Below are positions 46,501 to 50,700 of a stretch of DNA of 64,000 nt, one piece after another. The stretch spans positions 744,001-808,000 of the forward strand of contig NZ_BAABRO010000002.1 in NCBI RefSeq assembly GCF_039545035.1. Direction: 5' to 3'. The DNA is from Novipirellula caenicola (GTDB taxonomy: Bacteria; Planctomycetota; Planctomycetia; Pirellulales; Pirellulaceae). The translations under genes were made by a program, and so were the position numbers. The notes beneath the pieces are model-generated. The model ran no database searches. It saw nothing but the letters and a program-made list of their open reading frames with translations, and was not told the DNA's origin. Positions within the stretch are counted from its first letter, which is position 1. Each line of letters starts with the position of its first letter.

Positions 46501-47422
46501 CGTTGTACAACGCAAGATTGTCGCCGGTCGCTCCGTTGGAATTGTTTTGATAGAAGATATCGCCGGTGTCGATAACCATATCACCCGACAGCCCACTTCC
46601 GCCGGGGAAATAGTTAAACGCCAACACCCCAAAGTCGCCATCGATCAACGAACCGGCGACACGAAAATCACCACGGACTCCGAGTTCGCCGACGGCAGCA
46701 CCGCTTTGTGCGAGCCCATCATCATTGGGTTCGTAGACAAATTCGACTCCGCTGAGCGCACTCCAACTGTCATACGCCTTTTGAATCAGCGGAAACCACG
46801 GACGCTCGGCCACGGTGTTTCCGCCACCACCGTAGATCCCGTCGAGAAAGGCGATCAAGTTGCTCGTCGCACCAGGGGTATCGGTACCGGAGGTCGGGGT
46901 TCCATCGGGCACGATGCTCCACGTCAACGTGATCGAATCCCCGATCATGGCACTCGTCCCGCTGGCCGCCGTGCTCCAGCGGGCCCCAGGCACATTGATC
47001 CCGTTGCTGCTGTGACCGGCACTTGTGTGGTCTTCCCACCGCTCGACCACGTCGTCGGGAGTCCCTTCGGCAAAGATCGCATGGGGGTGTAGCGTGATGT
47101 CGTCAAACGATGTCCCCACGGCAATCTGAGTACCGCTTGAATCAAGCACCTGAAGCGAGTTTGCCGATGCAACCGACGAACCACTTGCGGTGGCATCGAG
47201 ACCGCCTTGCGACGATTCCATTGCGAACGAGGCAACCGGATCAAAGCCAGTCAAATCGTTGGACGCTTGGGCTAAGGAAACAAGAGCCTTGGTATCGCTC
47301 TGACCCACCATTCCAATTTCAGCAGCCAACAACTCGCGACGCTCAAGCGTCTCGTGATGCAAACGACGTGAAGTGTTTTTCGACAGCGGGGAGGATTTGC
47401 GAAAGTTTCGTCGCTGAGTCAT
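28565..47422 (-). CDS. Giant multidomain secreted-type protein B (6285 aa) with two metzincin sites
   Basis: Unbroken frame, 6285 aa from ATG 47422. A TTG 23 codons upstream is rejected: it lacks a ribosome site and would misplace LERRELLA (residues 26-33 from the ATG). Rough order: full matrixin-like domain with HEIGHGLGLGH (His311-His321) and Met-turn KLMEPF; PPC-like; Ig-like modules to about 760; second protease-like module with HEVGHAIGLGH (His947-His957); beta-helix 1208-1955 with an Fn3-like insertion (about 1476-1592); EFPGS module near 2153; propeller-like region 2335-2810; beta-sandwich with an embedded PPC domain (about 3307-3385), ending in AERGE near 3478; second beta-helix 3700-3860; Ig-like; GEVED 4100-4405; about 12 cadherin-like modules; dockerin pair 6100-6176; acidic tail. 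The only paralog with intact zinc sites, so the best candidate for protease activity. Export route unknown. Confidence 0.9.
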   Translation of the reverse strand: MTQRRNFRKSSPLSKNTSRRLHHETLERRELLAAEIGMVGQSDTKALVSLAQASNDLTGFDPVASFAMESSQGGLDATASGSSVASANSLQVLDSSGTQIAVGTSFDDITLHPHAIFAEGTPDDVVERWEDHTSAGHSSNGINVPGARWSTAASGTSAMIGDSITLTWSIVPDGTPTSGTDTPGATSNLIAFLDGIYGGGGNTVAERPWFPLIQKAYDSWSALSGVEFVYEPNDDGLAQSGAAVGELGVRGDFRVAGSLIDGDFGVLAFNYFPGGSGLSGDMVIDTGDIFYQNNSNGATGDNLALYNVLMHEIGHGLGLGHVQPVEQTKLMEPFVSTRFRGAQHDDILAVQSLYGDRFDDNDVAANAIDIGVVDTTALRVNDVSLDRDSDVDWYSFDAAADSVVTVILAPDGQVYNIGPDGGTIRPFDSTQLSDLRFELYGPDGLLIESVDAGLLGRPEFISGVRLSEAGTYKIGVFGRSVYGPTLDDVTESQLYSLTVSPSNVSDPRLIAVAPNGSDLFDLDPSDQPNANVRQTAPTELLLTFGGIDSIDPSTLDAIEVYYSETGNFEANAELVPIGYRGVESDGHNVTLRFAENLKDGFYQLSITNDLTSVAGALFLPTNPQTVPGDPTKMRDVIGFELELGGKVTAVVPQPIDNGVSRPDQIDVYFDDLDLFRGGSTVDNPAFYQLINTQGTVTSEDDVVIPVASVTKVDAERKVTLTFGDNLDTNVSGGSTLRLRIGDSTNLSAISVTEHTVANTIATDPGLTAAGANTIPTALTGSWSTVVVGQEIRNTTARGISPLVDNAGGIQEPGHRDIEVEDHYLFPGFRDFDNSISAMPYTFLHNTSYGTSSSGRALFTDITPDQEERFREVLELYESMLGIDFYETEATGLALIVGDLSTADPTITSGVGGVLGLGGPGRVTMDSLDFQNQASNRFGGSFFETALHEVGHAIGLGHTYDLPPGTIQGAENEYPDTDRSGPFIPEWAFPGDNDLVHGLYLHQQESLDVDLYRVNVTETGVLKAQTFAQRLSDSSTLDTRLSLFRQVGSNLELISSNEDYFGSDSFVEFAVTPGTYFVGVAAEGNDDYDPNSGVSSAGGVSEGKYELRVDFSSDVGLAITDAGGSELDGDRDGVAGGNYDFWFKPSGANTVYVNKSSGAGSGLLGSQTNPFDNIPDALAAAKALVDGGAKDVVVRLLPNGGADADISTPLDNVAYEIGAIDALSQTLDDGRNLVLPGGIQLVIDAGVVMKFLDSRISIGSDDDGVDRSQSSIQVQGKPDLPVYFTSYNDRSLGVNSNPLLTVQPASGNWGGIEIRNDVDRLQGRSDAERQGIFDNYINHAQFTFGGGEVSTINRVIDPIHLSEARAEISYNVIEQNSRAISADPNTFAITTFTEPRFQKQSISGAGFATDYVRVGPSIHGNLITENATNGLFVRIDTPTGGSLEQLVVPARFDDTDIVHVLGENLLLDGSPGGLFEESTRPSPIIGLAKQPGAGALPAGNYQYSYTFIDAYGFESPGSLAQSVTSVASGSAVKLSNIPAATGNYVGRILYRSYNGGPFLKVAQLDKSSRDYIDTLATPAAAAPSLDVSIATVRQGRLDASLVIDPGMIIKNQGARIELGFGTTLLAEGNEGNEVIFTSRADDRYGAGGTFDTNGDDFGTGSAGQWAGIYASPTSRLSLDHALVAFAGGITGVGGGTAAFNPIQIHQAETRIANSVFEQNEDGTGGSQIGARNAFAPNSAATIHVTAAQPTLVGNTFVDNNGAVIDINVNSLNSELNRDRGRQTGSIDLYSIPPANQGPVVRGNQLENNEINGMVIRGEVLTTEVVWDDTDIVHVLDSDIEIPDLHTYGGMRLESSSTESLVVKVDGAEILATGRSLDIDDRIGGRLMVLGQPGFPVVMTSINDDTVGAGFTPSGAVQTDTIRGVGSASPGDWQGLKFDPYSHDRNVAVATEREGLIGGVGDLNANIGQHQELGTLATDEKSGDENIRLGFEVHGAIAAPRDQDLYSFEGTAGTMVWFDVDRTDAQLDTVLELLDGQGRVLALSQNSRFESQNGQLTYVNSSLVRDGYALPMQLDHDAQLNVTGEYRDLYSQNDGDSGMRVVLPGTTGTRNTFYVRIRSSNPAADLTTLNGINASLLTGGTTQGGYQFQIRLSETDEFPGSVVRYADLRYATDAIVAIGLPAHSPLAGELFNPGGTIDLGSLSNTDRGAISIAGVADNTVDVYTFTVDRDSLQGLDPTPNKVSTVFDIDWADGLTRPDTNLYLFDGNNLIAIGTNSNILDDQITPIVPGQPTTEADLSRGSQGTRDAYIGPLELNPDGDYQVIVGTTGQMPADMTQFTQINPVNTNARLEPLDPTVLIIDDRFDYAPTTNNSANEGTPVQPRFDQETVSLQVGFEDDGSNILPWQFGDIPLLAIRENVNANAASRLSIYNPFTGRHDAIIEEATSVPIGAVAQSARGDIIAIRNEGNATRNDGNTSTTYSVDAEGVFTAIGATGIETYEWALNNANPPVAVNNRDNEGMVFDSLAYYSSGTTEARFLYGLANRGTFTGTNVGTNGTNDTIGAAEPNLDANNLIYRLDPNDGTAISRAGRDMTGGFESANPLDPRIQNNYNNFNFPAETPWAGTNIVAQIQIPTISPNTLLPTGNVTDLVTDINGGQFLYAFTDTGAVWRASFSENSNTTYASGDIRGFATLIVDPTAADVPGAHEGVDYVAGVDFITDSNGNKLVLERVSVGPENFRDINDTIGISNLYFGVGRATTPGTPVNSSTPLRYYAFDLTTRTAQPIFEFGADSILVDNTATSGEFAGLFFSSLDSTLWHLSDTLRSEPGHGVNALDDRAGLIGGGSIRFGFDDLSDDFNHLSHLDLDGDGRVSDNSDGNNDLDADDLQGFSGYNFLGGAHGSVQSNSLDLSGFSANDLPMLYFTYLLDTENTNADDNVTTNSDAGLDDVMRDSLRVMVAGDDGEWQLVATNNFDDSINNRVWDDIRGPEHEYDPVGSNGYTNVFEQRFVQELFDDDVFRQARIDLGPWAGQQDVKIRFEFSTAGEARPDQSEIQAIAGYKLTDGQTLIVSGEMPDRLVTNQGDALPTLSKSFEFDLGLVVQMPAGSQVTAPLTLQRPDGSTIVELVPGIAGLGQISVSPLDTATDVAQKVAQFIALDGDPATTAVTSANKPAWVNFTSETQSGTYTFDGLESLIESTPGVGTGAVAIDVDISMTPVQVRDAIQFSLANEIHYLDALPSLAAFPVVGTTNAVRLYDLAISQASGQGIISLPGNDTLGTAQNLDGESWSLSLNTSIANSLARPHVTVNGVGDGTYDYFSFTVDNPGTTATFDIDSSSDDFQLFLYDSSGNLLAANDDAGNDPGSNSSLDPYITYTFTQPGTYVIGVSEFFSFDNPPNGIAGATVSTGDTYSLHVSVDGKPVASTNSFTPLTLINGENAGGSNLPGSDYGVYSGSRSVSGLLRAGERSRGLGGAHGVYIDDIVIGLAERGESFTGGTQGTALADNPYFEARYYNPITGIVGPVQQEITAGAYQLEIRLGQEYLGPNNIGKDTRFDVNQRLADGLNVIVQSSGSDIIDGDTFTISNGFETLRFEFNDITIPSLTTPADTDNVVIEYRVSDTAAQVAQTIRNAINSGSVRAALGIEVTTSSGTLADGTDPVIVFHGYAAANNLGSSDFSSPESGRIHLLGVITGQDVVLGEDNGDRNRHRDQGQFIVDSNVISFSSGTALNLSAGDTAAGNKVPSEGDRPKPGAVQHFPTLNSEQLIPGAIVQNNLLINNNNGILLAGDTSSGAPSAFSRVVNNTIVNSFLGIEVRNGAAPTLLNNVLVGNAIGLFAQNAGPTVVRGTLYQGNGAPTIGIGTGTEAIVNPPGPLFVNPNVGVFDLAAGSPNFYPAAGSPLIDSSIESQVDRPSIVSVKNSVGISQSPIVVTERDLAGQIRKNSSTSTGQGNNVDIDRGALDRSDTTGPKAQLISPNDNDAENIDVDPSQTFLQLTRGVYEFFEILITEGSGIGPDASTISSDQIRLIENGIELLPGIDYTIGYNTATRTLRLTPISGIWRPDATYQIILNNEDALQSDGTTIRAISDLAGNPLQPNRATGETRFTILMPDVKLDYGDAPVSYGTLLSDSGARHTLNNDRQPRLGQYVDVDINGNPSPASDDDLVSVSVTSSSSVFTITGSAANATQSVTLNAVPTGGEVLTIDIDGVVTKLELITGSLVPSSNNVAVAFDVTDTVDEVVGKLLNAILTRVAASGDSVVVALDSSQSATLTITAIDDEDGVATGIYTAPNGSAVRVFTIPGAGPGAVTADETLGYINPLDPAGTNVYVEVIGSGLLDAWIDFNQNGTFETNEQIFAGTPVIEGGNLLTIPGDSAAYAAAFDGETWMRFRISAEGNLGPTGVAVGGEVEDYPISVRSIALPTPIDDTFNAVEDTVLDVLAGGAQGTLFDNDTGLSGQLFPVRYFLGALPQNGTIEIVDRFTGEFRYTPNEDFYGEDTFTYRLSTQENISQHATNVSTFATVTINIAPVNDPPAAMDQSFVTTEDNTLIITAAELLVGAAGHENPAIPQAPFDESNQTLRVISITGGDLATGTTIDQSNASTTAITVEGGTLTATFDVDGSLIEVQYTPKLNFNSDNLPPNPGEFRLDEFLFTVEDDGVLVLPDGSIDPAFPNPLTTVATASIRVTPQNDAPFLATDSVSIDNPAFVDYYTTRGLTAPVPTEDQSLVIPAEFLLENDLRGPQDAADENQAIRGNDGVISLVGPVGLVDPSLGTLTISAGGDLLFTPTADVYGEVLFTYTVIDQGVDEAVDGTRTSAPLTSTVTSTIFLEPVNDAPVAFDRSLTLDEVAEPAAPAVLTFTADNLINGTVGEQPSVGGSFAASLPAPYNETNQALRVVAFSSNSNTVDVDSLPGGSGQLSLTTSIGGVLTFNFANGAFVDGTYQPPVDYNERAPFDPNDTFTFTIADDGATVFGGAIPDRDLTDVRSTTPATVTLTVTETNDPPVFQNLPVVDILERDDSLSTTVPAFVFNQAAGPATALDEIDVQTLTFTIVDSLSTVPAGLMLQSPRVLADGSLEVFPAPDQFGTATYVVRATDAEPNNPSFNDPRSTDKTFVLNVRPVNDAPRLNTSVLGTSDQVVPAGANPIIDQAYAVAGDGTITYTLREDNTQALGDTSQPFFIPINRPSATSGYSQIGLLDVFTPGPSNEIAALPGGSQTLELFDFPETTDLGGQLTSVFSGGVLIGVNYIPPTNFNNVIGAADTFTYTVRDKSGTGNETYSLAAGALVPDRLTSINQVRLNLNPVNDRPEFEISRPVIEVPEDGAAVTINNYAFNINAGPPFNAFDEIDPNTGQNVTFTVTALGMPTNQAAQFFSQFPSIDSNGRLTFRPAANVFGEFQFEIVATDDGPGNATRGDLISSLAKTMTIQVQPVNDPPQINPAVNPLQFTMLEDGEIEIRVRGDSTNPGLLDVFAVGPANEAANVTPGGNQTLSLGTPIPVTSLNGGTLTQVLGGNGEVIALRYKPRANYSGMDSIIYTVTDDGVTVDVGTGGAIRNNPRIASNTVAINVLPVNDAPIFSGAGDVVSIEDQDTGLGRGVVQVPDWATNVQAGPSTALDELNGTATVAAQQTEFVITQISGNTSLFSVAPHAIINGSSATLAYTLAPDAAGQAVFTAQLRDNGPTDAAIGDDAVGDTQTFTISVTAVNDPPTFVSAGDVTVDEDSGPYNAVWASQISPGPADESSQTVVFNVTIPDASKALFASLPVISESGVLRFTPALNAVGTATIEVSATDSGDATSSPITFQITIGEVNDPPRPLSDVLNPSDEDTVLTISADQLLANDGDPDKLTNPSEVLTLVMPAESTSVSGASVKFNAATKTITYNPLTSSVLQALAPGESLTDSFSYTVRDAAGVTSAPVVVRVVINGINDAPTLVADNPVLAASGATIIRPLDNDSDIDGEIDSTSVRLELQPVFGSVQIDLNGVITYTPFASFSGNDTFSYSVADNLGLRSQPAVITIDANPAPIAKSDVAGTFVDEAVVINVAANDSDDVNGSLNLASIRIVTAPNRGEAVPLGDGTIRYIPASGFVGRDSFTYSIADNEGRFSTPATVSVQVVASRLQNPNDFSDVNADGDVSALDALLVINKLMLAGGNVSSIPVQPGDRGPNYFDVSGDRQISALDALQVINQLMLRGPVPASGSGEMAQGESIAAAAVTATPFAMMTSETVAVMAEPDSAFALAPGLDKQFANANDDVPVVEVLDSSVDLDAYDWINSDTVDLIADDREADSLADDSLSALDSALLEFE
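28895..29125 (-). other. Dockerin type I repeat pair of gene B
   Basis: DVNADGDVSALDALLVIN and DVSGDRQISALDALQVIN, spaced as in gene A. The flanking linker 'SSIPV..GDRGP.YFDV' is nearly the same in A and B. Confidence 0.85.
34210..35120 (-). other. GEVED domain of gene B with nested DGD-type module
   Basis: Starts at LDYGDAP, ends at GVAVGGEVEDYPISV. A module with NNVAVAFDVTDTVDEVVGKL is nested before DDEDGVATG, as in genes A and C. Confidence 0.8.
36970..37025 (-). other. 'DD-G-AERGE' signature module in gene B
   Basis: YIDDIVIGLAERGE, followed by YQLEIRLGQEY and a beta-helix beginning FIVDSNVI. Position and flanks match genes A and C. Confidence 0.6.
42650..42995 (-). other. Fn3-like insertion in beta-helix 1 of gene B
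   Basis: About 115 residues with LPAGNYQYSYTFIDAYGFES and a closing YIDTL resemble a fibronectin-type-III/Ig-like beta-sandwich. They lie between two beta-helix turns (NPGG/SPGG... and GRLDASLVIDPG). Gene C has the same insertion; gene A goes directly across. Confidence 0.6.
44552..44584 (-). other. Second metzincin zinc motif of gene B
   Basis: HEVGHAIGLGH, a complete HExxHxxGxxH (His947, Glu948, His951, His957). It is followed by TYDLPPG, aligned with the motif region of genes A and C. Confidence 0.85.
46460..46492 (-). other. First metzincin zinc motif of gene B (matrixin-like domain)
   Basis: HEIGHGLGLGH (His311, Glu312, His315, His321) with KLMEPF about 10 residues later as a plausible Met-turn. 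The preceding sequence has matrixin-like features (LTWSI, DSWSALSGVEFVY). Confidence 0.88.
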
Positions 47423-47794
47423 GTTCGCCCGAACCTCGAGGGATCGTATTGGAAGGAATATTGGGACAGTCGTGAAAAAAATAAAAGTCAAATGCGTGGT
47501 GTCTAGCCGGGGTCAATGTCAATCGCGGGTCAAGTCTCGACGGCTAAACGGAATCACGACGTGTTTACTAAGGCTCAACCGCAGCGACCGCAGGGCGGTC
47601 AAAGCGGAATGGGGATGATCGCAAGGCTAATTCCATGGGCGACCCCGAGATCGCATTTGCGTTCTCGATGATGCCATGAGTGAATTTGCCCTGATTGAAT
47701 TTGCCGGCTGCTACCACCGTTCTAACCGAATCGTGGGGCAATGGCGATGAAACTCGGCTGGCGAATTCGCCAGCCTGGGATTTTGGAGTACGAC
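47423..47794. other. Intergenic region between giant genes C and B
   Basis: Contains the hairpin after gene C, a 10-nt direct repeat TGAATTTGCC (47681-47690 and 47696-47705), and four TTGAC elements on the transcribed strand (47491, 47533, 47522 and 47516 as 5' ends) ahead of gene B. No convincing paired -10 and no gene seen. Confidence 0.6.
47756..47775 (-). terminator. Perfect 20-bp palindrome after giant gene C
   Basis: ggctggcgaattcgccagcc is fully self-complementary and lies 19 nt beyond the TGA stop. It is followed in the transcribed direction only by a short GAGTTTC, so it may terminate weakly or protect the 3' end. Confidence 0.5.
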
Positions 47795-50700
47795 TCACCG
47801 CAAATCTCCATCGATAAAGGAGTCTTCTAGCAGCGATGCGATCGCCAAATCGACACTCGAAGAATCCGAAGTCGCGGCGTCCGAATCAACGTCTCCGAAT
47901 TGATCGACGACGTTTTCAACTACCGAGCGGCCAATTTCGAATCCGGCTTGCAAAATCGCATCGCGTGGATCGACCATCGATGTCGCCGATTCCCCCTCGG
48001 CCGCGACCGCAACCGCGTTGCGAACCGGCAGGTTGGCCGCCGATGGCGAAGCGTAGGATACCGAGGCGGCAAGGTTGGCGTCGGTCGTCACGGCGTCGGT
48101 TTGCACGGCAAATTCGCCTTCGGCAACCGCTTCACCTTGGCCGATCGGCTGACCGCCTCGCAATTCCAACGCGTTGATCACCAACAGTGCGTCAAACGCC
48201 GAGACGAAACCGTCACCGCTGACGTCGACATAGTCCGGCGGCGGGGTGCCGATCGCCTCGACTGGCAAGGACGACGCAGAACCGGTCAATCGCTGGTTCA
48301 ACAGGTTGATGATTCGCAACGCATCCAGCGCCGAGATGGCCCCGTCGGCATTCACGTCCGTCACCAACGAAGCAATCGGGTTTTGGTAACGCGATTTGTT
48401 CAACGTGAAGGTGACGGTTGCGGTGTTGCTAACCAACCCAGTCGAATCGACCACGTTGTACGAGAACGTGATCGTATCACCGACATTGCCTGTGCTCGCC
48501 TTGAAGGTAAACGTTCCATCGGCGTTCAGGTTGAAATCAGCACTCGTCGGCGTTACCGAATTGAGATCGATCGACAACGTATCGCCGTCCGCATCAACAT
48601 CATTACCCAGCAAACCTTCCGCAGGGTTAAGCACCTGCAACTGAGTTCCAACCGGAACGTTGTAGCCATCGTTGCGGGCGACCGGAGCGTCCGGGGTCGC
48701 GGTGACGGTCAAGGTGAACGCGTCACTGATCCGGAAACTGCCATCGGTCGCGGCAACTTCAAGCTCCACGCTGCCCGATTGGTTCGGTTTCAATTGGATT
48801 TGCATTTCGCCGTTGACGAAACTGACCGATTGGACCAACGGGTGCTGTGCAATTTGTGCCGTGGTTGGGTTTGTGATGTTTCCAATCCGAGCAACCGAAT
48901 AGTTCAGCGGCTCGCCATCGGGATCAGCAAACACCGTCGACAAATTCGCGGTCACCAATTGGTCTTCGACACCGCTTAGCGGATTGAACGTACCCACCAA
49001 AGTCGGCGGATCCGGCGTATCGTTGACCGTCACCGGAATTTGGGTGACGACGGTCGCACCACTGGTGTCGACCGCGGTAATGCTGAGCGTCGCATTGCCA
49101 AACGCATAGGGCGGCAGATCCAAGATCAACGTATCCGCCAAGACGCGTGCGGCGACGATCGACGAATTGGATGACGTCACGGTATAGCTGATCTCGTCGT
49201 TTTCGGGATCGCTAAACCAGGTCGACAAATCGAACTGCACCGTTCTCGCGTCGTCTTTGCTCTCGTCAAACGTCAACGAGGTCTCATTGGCATTTCCATT
49301 GATGCCGATGAACTGAGGTGCATCGTTTTGACCGCCGACGTTGATGATCACCAGTGCCGAAGACGACGCTCCTTCACTATCGACAACGGAATAGTTGAAC
49401 TGGTCAACACCGCTGAATTGGCTTGGCGGCGTGTAACGAAGATTTCCATTTTCGAGCACCACATTGCCGCCTCGGAAAGTCCGCTGCGGGAAGTTGGACG
49501 TCACCAAGCTGATCGTTTGACTTTGCGGCGGATTGACTTCGTCAGCCGGCCCCGCAGCGTCATTATCCAAAATGCCTCGGTTGTCGGTCGTTCGCAGTGG
49601 AATGATCAATGCTTGATCTTCCTGTGCGGTGTAGGTGTCGTTGACCAATCGAGGTGCATCGTTCACCGAGTTGAAGTTGATCGTGACCACCCCAGGAACC
49701 GCAGCGTTTTCGGGCGTCTGTCCCGTACCGGGAACATCCGCGACCACGTACGTGAACGTATCGGCTTGGGATCCGTTGTAATCAACCGGCGGTGTGTAGA
49801 TCAAACTTTGTTGGTCGCTGGAGATCGCAATGATCCCGCCGAGCGACGACAAGAATGGGCCACGCACACTACCAACCGATTGGAAGATCAATGGCTGGTT
49901 CGCTTCGTTCGCCGGGCCGGGGCTGTAGAACGGATCGATCAATTGGGCCTTGGTAAACGTTGTCACCGTGTCCTCGTCGATCCGCACCGACGTGCCTGGG
50001 TTGGGGGCAATCAGCACCGGTGGATTGTTCACTGGCGTGACATTGATCGTCACCAAAATCGGCCGTGCACTGAGCAATTCACTTGCCGGATTCAGTGGTT
50101 TCACGTCGGTCACCCGAGCGCTAAACGTGACCTGCCCGTTGAAATCTTGTGCCGGCACAAACGTGAACGTTCCATCGCTACGCAGATCCAATTCCCCCGC
50201 TTCGACACCGCTGACGAACAGCGTTTCTTGGCGTACGTCCGGAGCATAGATGGCCACGTCATCGTTGTCCGCGTCGACGACGCCTACCAAGATGCCGTCA
50301 TCACCCGAGTTGGACGGGGTCAACGATCCGGTGCTATCGAGAACTTGAAGCGGACGATTTTCTTCGACCGTGTAAGTGCGATTGGCTTGTTGGTTGCCAA
50401 CGGCCGGAGCCGATCCAGGCAACAAACGCAATCGATAATCTTCGACTTCACCGCTCAGTGCCAAACCGGTCGGTTGCAACCCACCGTTACGCGACACGCG
50501 GAACCGAGCATAGGTGTCCGTTGCCGTGACCGGATTAGGTGCATTAGACGGGAATGGAACGTAGAACGTTTGTTCTTCGCCATTGAGGATCGCGCCAGTA
50601 ATGATTTGGTCGCCCACGTCGGTGAAATCGCCATCGGCGGCGAAATCGATCCAGGCATCCAACACTCCGGTTCCCGTGACCTTGATCGGCATGAAGATCG

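Noticed and set aside
47423-47491. TTG start extending gene B by 23 residues
   Set aside because: No ribosome site, and it would push the LERRELLA motif away from the position seen in gene A. ATG at 47422 fits both proteins.
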